This document shows, one piece after another, positions 1 through 11,163 of a stretch of 64,000 bases of DNA. The notes below the pieces were generated by a model. The model did not search any database. It was not told where the DNA came from and saw only the letters and a program-made list of their open reading frames with translations. The position numbers and the translations under genes are program-made. This DNA comes from Anastrepha obliqua (taxonomy: Eukaryota > Arthropoda > Insecta > Diptera > Tephritidae), in NCBI RefSeq assembly GCF_027943255.1, contig NC_072895.1:72046001-72110000 (forward strand), in the 5' to 3' direction. Position 1 is the stretch's first letter. Each line of letters begins with the position of its first letter.

Positions 1-404
1 TTGGGTCCAGAGGGAGAGAGGTGTTAGATGAGTGGGTTTGATGGGACATGTGAAAAGGTGGTTACTGTTGTGCGGGGTGCCTTCACATGCCGGACATATG
101 TTTAGTATGTCGGAGTCGATTCTGAAGTTTAACCTGCTACAATATCCAGAAGGTAGTTGTGCCAAGGTTACGCGGGACTCTGGGGGAAGTTGGAGCTCTT
201 CGTCTGCGTTTGGTGGTGGTTGGACTCCGATAACGGTATTCGGGGGTCGGGAGCTTAAGAAGGTGGTGGTTTCCCGATGAACGTCGTTTATGGCCTGTCT
301 GTACATTGTCCGATCCAGTAGCTGTCTGTCTGTTTTGTCTGGGAGGTGACTCAGGCTCGAGCTGGTGTCTGCACGGTAACACCCTAGCAGAAACTGCTTA
401 CTGA
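1..404 (-). mobile_element. Jockey-superfamily LINE, 3' terminal fragment (cut by window start)
   Basis: Read on the minus strand, this stretch matches base for base over long runs the 3' part of the LINE at 21200-23290. The shared part runs from the conserved segment around 'RRSHPCRHLLE' down to the zinc-knuckle region of the pol C-terminus. The window begins inside the element, so its 3' tail is missing. Similarity to the 21-kb copy stops near position 404, where unrelated DNA begins. The reading frame is broken in several places, so it is a dead copy. Confidence 0.75.
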
Positions 405-913
405 GCAGTTTATTGTATTGAGCATTTATTGTAGAAGAAATCGGGACAATTTCTCTATGCGACATTACAATGAGTTTTGAGTTTAAGTGTGCCCGTAGGG
501 GACAACTGCCGCATCCTAACTTACAGCCATACGATGAAAGTATTTACAGCTTGGTTTCGCGTTGCCTGGTACAACTTAAGCCATTTCTCGAAGTCGTAAG
601 CATCTAATTTGGTAATTACGTATATATGTATGTATGTATTGTTCTATTAAAAGTGTGTGCAATTATCTAATATGTCATCGGAAGTTAACTATACCCTAGA
701 ATTTAATTTATTTATAATACTTAGCCCATCTAGTGCAGCTTTTCAATACCTTAATATAGGTATGCATGTTCCAATCAACCATAAGGTGATTTGTTCGCGT
801 AACTAACTTGTTGTATGAGATTTTGTATGTGAAACTATTATTCGAGCTGTTTATAAAGTAAGTAGTTTCGCAAAATGTTCGGCATTAAATTGATAGGAAA
901 AGAGCAAAAATTC
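405..913. other. Intergenic, nothing recognised
   Basis: AT-rich DNA between the LINE fragment and the truncated mariner. A short TATG microsatellite sits near 620-640. No open frame, RNA gene or repeat with recognisable homology was seen. Confidence 0.5.
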
Positions 914-1958
914 ATTTGTTGGCTTTGTTTTATAAACTTCTTGTTTACATAAACCTCACAAGAAAAAGTCAGGTGCAGTAAGGTCAGGCGACCTGGAGGG
1001 CCAACGAAATTCGGAGTTTCTTGAAATCAGTTTATTGGGAAATTTTCGTCGCAACTCTGTCATAACAGTCTGGGCTATGTGAGACGTTGCCCCATCTTGT
1101 TGAAACCACACAGAGTTGAAAGGAATTCTCTTTCGGCGTAGTTCTGGATAGAAAAATTCTTTCAGCACTTTCAAATAACGGTCTCCAGTAACCATAACGG
1201 TGTGACCATTTTCTTCAAAAAAATAAGGCCCGACAATACAGCGTGAAGAAACCGCACACCACACTGTCACGCGAAGATGATGCAATTCCGTCTCGGGGAG
1301 TATCTGTGGGTTAGAAGTACTCCATATTCGACAATTTTGTTTGTTCACATTGCCGTTTAAATCGAAATGGGCCTCATCAGACATGAAAAGGCGGTTTAAC
1401 ATGTTTTGGTCTTCTTCCACCATTTGCAGGATCTTCTGGCAAAATTCCAAGCGAATCGGCAAGTCTGCTGCATTCAGTTTGTTAACGATTTGAATTTTGT
1501 AGGGAAATAAGTCTAAATCTTTGTGCATTATTGTTTGCAAAGACTGTCGGCTGACACCAAGTTGAGCAGATAAGCTTCTTGTTGAAACCCTTGGATTGCT
1601 TTGTATAGCTGCAGCTACAGCAGGGATCGTTTCCTCCGTCCGAACTGGTGGGTTTCGATGATAAGGCCTTCTTGCGACTGTTCCTTGCTCAGCAAAATTA
1701 TTCACCAGTCTCATTATGGTCCATCTGCTCGGGGGATCGCTGCCAAACATCCGCCTGTACTCTCTCTGTACCAAAACTACGGACTCCAGTGCGTGATAGC
1801 GGCGGACTATCCAAATTCTTGTTTGCGTGTCCCAGTTATCCATTTTAATAAATTTTAAAGATCAATCTGCAAATTAAAACAAAAATGGAACAGATAACTT
1901 AAAAAGAAAAAAAGTTATTCAATTTTTTTTTTGGTAGCGGCTTTCATCAGCCACCCTG
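914..1958 (-). mobile_element. DD41D mariner (rosa-like), 3'-truncated copy
   Basis: The 5' terminal inverted repeat (cagggtggctgatgaa, minus strand) ends at 1958 next to a TA at 1959-1960, the usual mariner target dinucleotide. The sequence is nearly identical to the full copy at 31538-32849. The match ends abruptly near 914 inside the transposase gene, so the last ~70 codons and the 3' TIR are gone. It cannot move by itself and has only one TIR. Confidence 0.9.
953..1843 (-). pseudogene. DD41D mariner transposase, truncated
   Basis: This is a 296-codon frame starting with [11 protein letters not shown]. It has an N-terminal helix-turn-helix DNA-binding part (about residues 1-115), then a DDE/D catalytic domain with 'FMSDEAHF', 'FQQDGATSH' and '[11 protein letters not shown]'. 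I count 41 residues between the second and third aspartates, the spacing of the rosa-type DD41D group. The codon right after the third catalytic motif, a Trp in the 31.6-kb copy, is TGA here. Homology continues briefly past it before the element is cut off. All three catalytic aspartates are present, but the nonsense codon and truncation make it a pseudogene. Confidence 0.88.
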
Positions 1959-1960
1959 TA

Positions 1961-2880
1961 TTTGAAAACTGCATTAACACGTTTTATTAATTTCTCTTAT
2001 TTATAATTTCCAACATAAGCATACATGCATGTACATACATATTATACAAATTGAATTTTGTGTATATTTATATTTTTACAGTCTGCTAATTTATTTGTGT
2101 TGCTTCATATTTCCCTTAAAAAAAATCAAAGTCTTTTACGCCCTATTATGTTCCCTGCAATATTTCTCAATAGCTGTATATGTGTGTGTATGTACATACA
2201 TATATATGTATCATTCACATGTTCACTTTCAAGTTACTTAATACTAAATTCGTTTGTAAACAAGTCATAGCTCACTTCCCGCCTTTAATATTAAGTCTAG
2301 TTGCCGTCAACCGGCACCCACTCAACCCCCACAGTCTTTCAGCTGCTGACAAAATTACATAAATTTCAAATGATTCTTAACTGGAGGTTTTTGTTGAAAT
2401 GTGCGTAAACATATGGTGCACTCTTGCATTTCAATAGAAGCGCTATCCCTGTAGAAAATATCTTAACTGGTGCTGCAAAATATTTAAACACTCATTTGGT
2501 TTAAATCCAGTTTCAAGTTGGCATAACATTAAACATCACCATTGTTGAGGATCATCCTATTTAGTATTCGACCGAATTCGATCCTCTCCATCGGGTTATA
2601 GATTTGATTGGCCTAAGTTGATTTTTTTGTAATAATTTTTCGTGTTACTTTCATAATATTCATTATTTATTTTCAGGATAATTTTTGGTGCTGTATGAGA
2701 TACAATTGAACTAAAGAAAGAAATAATTGGTTTGAACAAATTGTGAAATTTTAATTAAATTTCAATGTGTGGTTGTTGTCGCTCTCACATCATAAAAATT
2801 GCCCAAAAATGATTGGCGAATGCTATTGGAGTAAAAGTTATTAGCCGGATATAAATCTGTGTTGTTGCGATAGCATAGAA
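1961..2880. other. Intergenic, simple repeats only
   Basis: AT-rich sequence with scattered TATG/TACA microsatellite runs (around 2020-2040 and 2180-2210). The short open frames here have low-complexity Phe/Leu/Tyr-rich translations and look like chance frames. Nothing else was recognised. Confidence 0.5.
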
Positions 2881-3270
2881 TCGACTGTCGTGGGTCAATG
2901 GGTCTAAGCTTTATAGCTAGGCTGCACGATGATACGGTTGAGGGCTGGGTATGTATTATATACTATACGGAATACTTAGTCATATTATTGTATTTTCGCC
3001 TGCCTCACTGCTGTATCAGACCGAGCTGATATCTACTACAAAAGCCGCATCACGGGCACAGTGTGATCCTACTCTATGACAGGAAATGTACAAACTACTT
3101 GTGAAATCCCGTTGATCTGTTAACCATGACTGGAACTTTTTGTACATTTAGCATTGTCTGGGTTCCAGGATATTATGACATTTCCACCTACACAAGGCTG
3201 ATGAGCTAGTTTGTCCTAGCACTACCATACCTGATACCGACATCAGGTATTTCCCCACAAACCTGCAAAC
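2880..3270 (+). pseudogene. Decayed LINE RNase H remnant
   Basis: In shifting + frames this reads like the end of an I/jockey-type RNase H domain. A piece resembling 'VW-PG-H--I-GN--ADELA' is recoverable around 3160-3215 (KADELV is directly legible), followed by a Thr/Pro-rich segment. There are many stops and frameshifts. I infer a very old LINE fragment. Sequence up to about 3960 may belong to the same insertion but could not be aligned by eye. Confidence 0.35.
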
Positions 3271-3969
3271 TGACCAGCGACAATTTTTTTTTGTGATTGT
3301 GGGGAAAATAAGACTCCACAACTAGAGATGACAATAATTGCTCCACGTACGAAATCTCCATTCACTCGCATTAAACGGTACATTTTTGTTAAAAAAATTG
3401 CGGTTCTTACTAGACCAGATTGAACGCTTTTTGCAACACTTTTGTAGAAATTGGCATACACATCTTGCCAAAGAGGATGAGACTGCACACTTTACACTGT
3501 ACACTGTAGTGTTGTAACCGTTTATCTACCAATGTTCGGCACTATCTAAGCGAAAAACTCAACCGATCGGTAGATACTTTTTACAGGAACTTCAAGGTCT
3601 CAGTTCTATGAAAATTAGGAACCTGACTAGATTGATTTTCAGAACGAATTGGTTTCAATCGACGGTGGTAATTGACGGCGTCACAAAATGCCTACACTTA
3701 GTCCCTTACTGCCATCTGAAAATGTGTCGAAAAGAGCGTCTACTAAGTGGCGAAACCAAAGCCATAATAAAATTCAACATTCTTCGGTGCGCAACGCCCG
3801 TGTGGACAGGGCTATAGATCTTACGTAGAAAAGTTCTCTCGAATGCTCCGAGTGGCTTTTCATATTTCTTCGGCATCGTCCAGGGAGGTCATGTTGAGAG
3901 AGGAACTTTTATGAGGATAGAGAGGGATTTACTTTATAATAGCTGACCTAATCCCAAATATAATCCGCT

Positions 3970-4925
3970 GGCCAAAGTTATGGTACATTTCGTCTGATTT
4001 CTAGGTTGAGATATTAGCTGGTGTTTATGTCAATATGCTTTAAAACTTATAAGTTACAACTAACATATGTATGTCAGTGCTATCGCCTTAAACGCTTTGC
4101 AGGAATACTAAATACCTGGTACATGGCATTAAAGTATTCATATATTTTTTAAATTAAACGGTAAATTAAAAACCAATAGATTTCCCTAGAGGGATGTTGC
4201 TCTCTACTTATTATGACACAAGTATTGTGTAGTTACTGTCACCTCTGTATGCCCATTACCTTGCATTACACCTTTTGCATTTGCTATTTATTGCTTGAAA
4301 AAATAAACACACTAAGAGCTAAGAGTCGGAAAAGTGGGCTCGGCGTGCACTTTCACATTTTGCACATGTGCACATATGTATGTAAATATATATACAAGTC
4401 TGTAAACACCGCTACGTTGCTGGGAAATTCAAACGAAAACATTTCGGTTGTGCTTTTTCTTTATGAGTGCAATTTCAACGGACCAACAAAGTTACATATA
4501 TGTATGTTCATATGTAAAGTACGTGCACATGTATTTGGTTTGTTTTTAGTTTTTTATATATATTTTTACTGTTTGTTATGCTTTTGTAACTGTTGCAATT
4601 TTTTTTGTTGCTTTAATTGTGTTGTTGTCGCTTGTGTGCATAATGTGGAAAATTAAACATTCAGTGAAGTGAAAAAAGAAAAGTCTGCAATGAGTTGAAA
4701 AGTGCACAATCGCTTTGTATTTGTATGTATGTATATATATATGTGAGAGTGCAGGAGGAGGGTAGCCTATATATGTATATATGTAGTCGTGGAATTTGCT
4801 ATCTTCGTACCTTAATGCCACTTAATACAAGTGGGCTTAAGGCCTTTAATGCAATAATACTTAGACAAATAGGTGTTGATTCTATAAAGAAAGCGATACT
4901 TACGAATATTTATCACAACTCAAGA
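3970..4925. other. Intergenic, microsatellite-rich
   Basis: Low-complexity T-rich and TATG/ATAT sequence (about 4370-4400, 4500-4515, 4720-4790). A 147-codon open frame at 4213-4656 has a Cys/Tyr/Phe-rich translation typical of chance frames in AT-rich microsatellite DNA, so I do not call it a gene. Confidence 0.5.
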
Positions 4926-5500
4926 GTACGTTCCAGCTCAGTTGTAGAAGCTTAAAACTCCTCGGGAAAAGAGTCGCGATTCGAGCTGTGAGAGACGCCT
5001 GAGTTCGATTACGTTGCCCCTGCTGTGCATTCCGCTGTTGCTGTTTTGGCCTAATGATGGTAATCGGTCGTGCCACGCTGGGCGGTTGCGGAAGCAGAGC
5101 TGTTGTTCGGGTGTGCTCCGTAGAATTGTGGGGGACTGATTGATTACGCCAAGACATTGCGAAAGGTAGAAGCAGTGGGGGCTGAGGCTAGATGGCGGGA
5201 ACAACATGTGGACCACTCCCTGTATTTCTTAAGGCCGGCGCAAGTCTTAAAATTGCACCACCTGTTGCACGGGTTGCATCTAACAGAGGTTGAGTTTGGG
5301 TGGAGCAGTCTATGGCAAAGGCAAAAGCAATACACTTCGGGTCCGGGCTTAGGCTCAATTCCAGCCCTGAGGAAAAGTATTTGGAGCAGTCTTGCTGCAT
5401 GGAGCTGCTCCAGTGACGATTAGCGAGACAGAGCTAGTTTACTATGGCGGCAGTCTCTGATCGGAAAAAAACCCGAGTCTTTCCAGTAAGGCGTACAAGA
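4926..5500 (-). mobile_element. Jockey-superfamily LINE, 5' coding portion
   Basis: The minus strand is homologous to 22620-23290. In broken frames it encodes a hydrophobic/basic lead, the motif AGIEPKPGPEVY, then a Cys/His-rich zinc finger (C-x2-C, 'LHPNSTSVRCNPC', 'WCNFKTCAGL'). A Pro/Ser/Thr/Arg-rich linker follows, ending just before where the endonuclease would begin. The element's 3' part lies directly beside it at 5630-6130 but on the opposite strand, so an inversion or a second insertion has occurred. Confidence 0.72.
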
Positions 5501-5629
5501 AGGAGTCTCACTGGTCTTCTATGCTAACGATTGTTCGATAATGGCGTCGGGCAATGATATCTAGCAGCACTTGGGGCAAAGACAAAGAAATGTTACTGGC
5601 TTAATTACATATGCCGTAGCCGTCTGGTC

Positions 5630-6130
5630 GCCTAGCACTAGTGATACGTAGTGTTCCAAAGCTCCAAAGTACTGTAATTAGGATAGCCACAGGATGTCTC
5701 CTGATGTCTCCCCGGGAACACCTTCGCAACGAAGACTCCATGCTCTAGGTTAAGCAGCACAGCAAAAAGCTCAGTGCTACTGTAAAAATCACAACTGCAG
5801 ACATTTGCTAGAGCCTGAGCCCCCTCACTGGCGTGTCAGGAGGCATCTCTTCAACTACACTGACGAGATCGAGGAAAAAACACAACGGCAACTACTGGAC
5901 CGAACAATATATAGACAAACGGTAAACGACATGATGAAGGAGTCTACCACCTTCCTAAACTCCCGACCCACGAATGCCGTTAACGGAGGCTTTATCTCGG
6001 CACAATTACGTTTAAGATATTTTAGTAGGTTAAAGTCCTACTTATCCAGAATATACCCCGACATACTCAATACTAACCTCCTATTCAAAGATACAATTTG
6101 GAGTATTAATGTGGTACTCAATGATTGCTT
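5630..6130 (+). mobile_element. Jockey-superfamily LINE, 3' pol portion
   Basis: The + strand reads, across frameshifts, as the thumb/C-terminal region of a jockey-type polymerase: 'LQSTVIRIATGCLLMSP', 'EHLRNEDSML', then 'VRRHLFNYTDEIEEKTQRQ' and 'LRYFSRLKSYLSRIYPDI'. The 'VRRH-NY-DEI' block matches the minus-strand frame of the 21-kb copy. It is dead because of stops near 5745 and 5810 and frame changes. Transcription direction is opposite to the 5' portion next door. Confidence 0.68.
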
Positions 6131-6189
6131 CAGAGGTGGGACTTATCTCAACTACGATGTACAGCCGATATCGAATAAAATTATTTAAT

Positions 6190-6475
6190 GAATGAAGTCA
6201 TATACTAAAAATTATGTGAGTGCTTGTTCTTTCTAATGAGTCCATATAATATCAAAATAAATGGAGTGTTGTTAATTTTATTTCATATATATATCGATCA
6301 TGGGTTTTACTAGTTTTTTTATTAAAAGCCAATATATGAACATTTATTTATAAATTCAAAGTTTCCAAACTGCTAACACCAAAATTATTTCCCTTTATTT
6401 TATTTTCAGACGTTTTCACGATTTCACCTGCCAGTGCTCTCACTAACAGCACTCCCTCTCTCTCACTCCTAGGTA
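6190..6475 (+). promoter_or_regulatory. 5' flank of polyamine oxidase 1, with likely 3' splice site
   Basis: Upstream of the ATG at 6476 there are two good splice-acceptor-like sequences. One is 'ttttattttcag' ending near 6410. The other is a long pyrimidine tract, 'ctctctctcactcctag', ending three bases before the ATG. This suggests a noncoding 5' exon further upstream whose splice joins just before the start codon. The promoter itself was not identified. Confidence 0.4.
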
Positions 6476-7999
6476 ATGACAAGTAGTACGAGTCCCCGGA
6501 TTGTCATCATAGGCGCAGGCGTCTCTGGCATATCTTGCGCTGTTCGACTACTCGACTATGGTTTTCAAAATGTGCTTCTTCTAGAGGCCGAACCACGTAT
6601 TGGTGGACGTGTTCATACCATAAAGTTTGGTGAAAACGTCATCGATTTGGGAGCACAATGGTGTCACGGTGAAAAGGACAATATTGTCTACGAGCTGGCC
6701 AATAAACATAGTTTACTCGAATCAACCGGAGATGTTTATGAAAATTACAAGTGCATACGGTCTAATCGGGAGGTTGTGCCTGAAAATATTAGCCAGCGAC
6801 TGAAAGATATCGTCAGCGATAGTTTAGTGACACGTCAAATGGAATTACGAAACTGTAATGGGTCACTCGGTAGCTATTTAACTAACAAATTCTATGAGGC
6901 TTTGCGTAGACCGGAAAACTCTGATATTGACATGGCGATAGCCAAAGAGTTTTTCGAAAATTATCAAAAATTCGAGAATTCAGTGGAAGCCTCGGATACA
7001 TTAGATGAGGTATCGGGTCGTGGCTATTTGGAATATTGGGAGTGCGACGGCGATATATTGCTCAATTGGAAGGATAAAGGTTTCATCGAATTTCTACGTT
7101 TGATGACAAAGGCAAATAAAATGGACAATGAGTTGGGTGTGTTGGAAGAGCGGGTGTTACTGGACAGTAGTGTAACGCAGATATGTTGGAATCGTAACGA
7201 TTGCTGTGTAGATATTAAGTGCAATGGTGGTGAGATGATTATTGCAGATCATGTTATACTCACCGTATCGTTGGGTGTACTCAAGGAGCAGCATATAACA
7301 CTATTTGAACCCAAATTGCCTGTGGAGAAGCAACGTGCTATTGACGGTCTGGCCTTTGGCACAGTAAATAAGATTTTTATTGAATTTCCTGAGAAATTTT
7401 GGCCTGATGACTGGACGGGTTTTACACTGCTGTGGCGCGAGGAAGATATCAATGAAATACGTGGCACTTCCCGCGCTTGGTTAGAGGATGTGTTTGGCTT
7501 TTACTGCGTTAGCTATCAACCGAAAATTCTGAGCGGCTGGATTATCGGCGCCAATGGACGTCACATGGAAGCGCTGCCCGAAGATGAGGTGCTTGAGGGA
7601 TGTATTTATTTATTTCGTAAGTTTCTGAAATGGGACATACCCAATCCCAGTAACTTCAGAACATCGGCCTGGCATACGAATGCCAACTTTCGAGGCTCTT
7701 ACTCCTTTCGCTCGATGTACACCGAAGAAGTGGGCACAAGCGCACGTGAATTGGCGCAACCGCTTACCGTTGTTACGAGTACGCCATTAAGTAATGGCGG
7801 CGAATCAAATGCGAATCCACTCTACCCGCAAACACGCTGTGATAAACCAATTGTACAATTTGCCGGCGAAGCGACTAGTGATCATTATTATTCCACAGTA
7901 CATGGCGCAGTAGAGGCGGGCTGGCGTGAGGCGAAACGTTTGGCAGATTTCTATGGCATGCCACAAAATGGCACAAAAGAACCGAAAGCACAATTATAA
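6476..7999 (+). CDS. FAD-dependent polyamine/spermine oxidase 1
   Basis: A 507-aa flavin amine oxidase of the spermine/N1-acetylpolyamine oxidase family. The family oxidises polyamines with FAD and O2 to a shorter polyamine, an aminoaldehyde and H2O2. The N-terminal dinucleotide-binding fold has GAGVSG at residues 13-18, followed by 'LLEAEPRIGGRVHT' and 'GAQWCHGEKDNIVY'. The C-terminal FAD block 'QFAGEATSDHYYSTVHGAVE' is intact. Lys299 in 'FGTVNKIF' matches the conserved flavin-N5 lysine of the family. Length fits (about 500 aa) and the CDS has no intron. The start is the first ATG after a pyrimidine-rich acceptor, and the Rossmann fold begins right after it. There is no signal peptide. The C-terminus -AQL only loosely resembles a peroxisomal PTS1, so location is uncertain. 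A paralogue lies 6.9 kb downstream in the same orientation. Preferred substrate cannot be told from sequence. Confidence 0.95.
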   Translation: MTSSTSPRIVIIGAGVSGISCAVRLLDYGFQNVLLLEAEPRIGGRVHTIKFGENVIDLGAQWCHGEKDNIVYELANKHSLLESTGDVYENYKCIRSNREVVPENISQRLKDIVSDSLVTRQMELRNCNGSLGSYLTNKFYEALRRPENSDIDMAIAKEFFENYQKFENSVEASDTLDEVSGRGYLEYWECDGDILLNWKDKGFIEFLRLMTKANKMDNELGVLEERVLLDSSVTQICWNRNDCCVDIKCNGGEMIIADHVILTVSLGVLKEQHITLFEPKLPVEKQRAIDGLAFGTVNKIFIEFPEKFWPDDWTGFTLLWREEDINEIRGTSRAWLEDVFGFYCVSYQPKILSGWIIGANGRHMEALPEDEVLEGCIYLFRKFLKWDIPNPSNFRTSAWHTNANFRGSYSFRSMYTEEVGTSARELAQPLTVVTSTPLSNGGESNANPLYPQTRCDKPIVQFAGEATSDHYYSTVHGAVEAGWREAKRLADFYGMPQNGTKEPKAQL

Positions 8000-10150
8000 C
8001 AGTTTTAGGGCTTTGAATGCTAGCATAGAGTGATTTGAGAAAAAGGGCGAGAGCGCGGGTGCGAAATACTATATGATTACACTCAATGGGCTCTTAGTAC
8101 TCTATGCAGTTTTGTGGGCATTCGAAGTCCTGAATATGCAAATTGAAAAATATAAATCTATACAGTTTTCCATTGATATATAAATAATTGCTATTTATTA
8201 TTAACACGCTCATATTAGCGAAGCAGTTAATTTCTGATGGCCAATCAAAAAATAAAAACAAAAATAGTTAAAAATAAAACTCTTCAAACTCAAAATTCAC
8301 TGAGCTTCTTGAAAAACTTTGATATCACAAATTGAGTATTTGTTTAAAATTGTAGAAATGCAAAGAACTGCGGCACTTTTTCGGAGAATTATGCGCCAAA
8401 ATCTATAAAAGTAAATGTTACAATCGAAAATATAGCTTCGAAAGCGCTGAAGATTCTTCCGGCATACTTTTAGGTGGATTTATTATTTTTCATTTCGTAT
8501 TCGGTCTAAAACAAAACAAATAACCCGCGGTGCTTAGCCGCTCAAATTATTATTGCCATGCAATTTATAAATGCAAGTAAAGACGTTATAGCCATTTATA
8601 CAAATTATGCTAATACACACCGTACTGAAAATATATCAAGCACAATAAACAGTAGAGCAGCTGATTTTAGTTTTTTCTATTTAATTTGTCTCTAAATGTT
8701 AAGTTAAACACTTAAAGTTTTGTTTAAATACACAAACTGTTAATCTTTGAATATAGATTTTGAGATTATTTCGCCCAAGAGCAAAAACAAATTGGATTCC
8801 TCTTGTTTTTTATTATTTTTTGCTTTACTGCTTCTACCTGGTCAATGTAGTGACATAAGTACTTACACTTGTGCTCACATAAATATTGAATAACAAAAAC
8901 CTGATGAATTATAGTTTGAAACTTTGCACAAAACTCACATAAATTTAACAAAAAATCGAAAAACAGTTTTATAGCCAATACAATTTTAATATAGCAAGTG
9001 TTGCTGTTGTGAGATTATTTTTTTTGGATACGATGTTGAGCCGATGTCCATACAAAGCGCATGCTCGAAAGTTTTTAAATGGAAGAAAATGCTCAAACAG
9101 GTTTTTGTTATTTAATAAACTATACTTTTGTAAAAGAAAAAAATTTATAATGGAAAATATTGTGAATGCTGTAGAAAAAGAAAGTTGCTTAAATAAGTGA
9201 GAACAAATGTACGCTTAATAACAATTGAAACTCAAATAATGGTTGAAATGCTAATAATTACAATAATAATAGAGATGTCAAGTTTTAATAAAATAACCTC
9301 TGAGCCTGATTGTTACACAATCCTTATCCCTTTAAATATTGTACCACTTATCGTACTATTTGCAGCCTGTAATTTTTTAAAGCATAATAACTAAATATTT
9401 TATGACCTCTAAAAGAGCAAACTGTTTAATCTTACTAGAAATATATCTTAAAAGCATTATTTGTCTCGTATTCGTAAAATTAAATTCGAGATCAGAAATT
9501 CTTCTGCTCTGACAGGGTCTATAGATTTTAGCCTACATTTTATGAAATAAATAAAATCAAATGGCAAAACTACGCGGTTATCAATTTACGACTCACTTGA
9601 ACGAATGATTTTGAATTAAACAGTGTAAAGTTCAAATGCAGTTCGACCATTCAGGAGTGGCGTAAATTGTCCCCTGTTTAAATTCTTATTTTTAGAGATT
9701 TTTCTAAAGATGGGCTGCAAAATATTGTCTGCAGCGCTGGATTTACACTAGGGCTCGTACAAAGGGAAAAACATTTTGGGGTGCTGTAAAATGTGAAGTA
9801 TGTGAAGTCAGCATTTCTCAGCCAAAGATCAACACAAAAAATTTTAAGGTCTTTCTATCAGGTCGAGCCTAATCATCATATGCTTTCAAACTGCAGAAAA
9901 CCGTCATCTGAAACATTATTTTTTGTTGGTGTGTAATCGGTGCTAAAGTTGATTTTTCGATTTCAAGATAATTACATAACACCACGAGTAACGAAAAAGG
10001 AGGTTTTCGGTGAACCTACATCATAATTCGCAATAGAATTAACTGAAATAAAAAAGCCAAATACATTTGTTAAAGGATATGCTTCTCGAAGTATCTCTGG
10101 GAGAAACTTGGTTTTCATTTTTAATTTTTTTTCCTTTTTGAAGTGAAAAC
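8000..10150. other. 3' flank of oxidase 1 and intergenic DNA
   Basis: The first several hundred bases are probably 3' UTR. Polyadenylation-like AATAAA sequences occur near 8262-8270 and 8643. The rest is AT-rich with short chance frames. No gene, tRNA or known transposon was recognised. Confidence 0.45.
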
Positions 10151-10199
10151 TTCTTTAGAATCGTTGGGAGTGATTTGAGACTCGATGAAACGAAAAAGC

Positions 10200-10375
10200 G
10201 ATACCAAAAAGAAGAAGAAAAAAAAGATATACGTATATATATGTATGTATAGAAAATGCTTCATTACCAGGCACACAGAAGGATGGCATAAGCAAATTTA
10301 AATTTGTGAATTTATATATGTATGTATATATGCGGATATATGTATATATGTTGTATGTATGTACATATGTGCCTC
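10200..10375. repeat. TATG/ATAT microsatellite cluster
   Basis: Imperfect (TATG)n and (ATAT)n runs at about 10230-10250 and 10312-10370. Such tracts recur throughout the window and create spurious Tyr/Met/Ile/Val-rich open frames. Confidence 0.8.
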
Positions 10376-10423
10376 GCAACAGCAAAACATACGGTAAAAT
10401 TTCTCAAGAAATCCAGCGCGCAT

Positions 10424-11134
10424 TGACCCGATTTACACGAGGAGACATCTGGAAGGGAGACACTGGAAATTCTCTTTTGAAGTTTCATTCGCGTTCACAC
10501 GGGCAAAAATGTTTCCGCGACATTTTGACATTTAACACTTTAGCATCGTCTGGTTCGGATGTATTCTAGCACGCGCTTACATGTAAAGCAGAGAGCGTTC
10601 GACAACAGTTTCTTAAATATATGAATGAAAAATGCAAACTGGTTAAATAATAAATAATTTGTTGTTTTTTTATTGAAATATATTTATAAATTCTTATACT
10701 TGAATAAAAAAAATTAAATTAAAAATACTTCATATGTAAATAATTAACTTAAAATTAACTTGAGTAACTAGAAATGCGAGGAAAATTAGAATTCAACATA
10801 AACATGCCCCATAATATATTTTAAATTATACCTACTTTACTAGCAAAAATAATCGTGCATTTCCCAAGCAGTGTTCGGATGTTTGTCATCTTTGTTATCT
10901 TTCGTTTACTTGAAAACCAACACACAGAGCAACACATAACTCAGAACCTTCTCCCACAAAAGAAGAAAACGAATGAAGCAACTATCAAAAATTGGAAAGA
11001 TTGGAAATACGAATAAGAAGAGCAAAGCGTGTCGCCGAGTACGGGAGACAAAATCCCTTCTCTCTTCCCCGACCGTCCTTCGCCACCGAACAAAATGTTT
11101 CCCTTCCAGATGTCTCCTCGTGTAAATCGGGTCA
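10424..11134. repeat. 35-bp perfect inverted repeat with 641-bp spacer
   Basis: Positions 10424-10458 (tgacccgatttacacgagga...) are the exact reverse complement of 11100-11134. The match starts and ends sharply. The spacer is AT-rich with no transposase-like frame. This could be the ends of a degraded non-autonomous element or two opposed copies of a repeat. Confidence 0.7.
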
Positions 11135-11163
11135 TTCATAGGCACAGCATTGCATGTACAGCA

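Noticed and set aside
4213..4656. 147-codon open frame in the + strand
   Set aside because: The translation is dominated by Cys/Phe/Tyr/Val from T-rich and TATG microsatellite DNA, with no motif; a chance frame.
10941..11145. Minus-strand frame starting MTRFTRGDIWKG
   Set aside because: The distinctive words come from the 35-bp inverted repeat, which also gives a similar peptide on the + strand at 10424; coding not supported.
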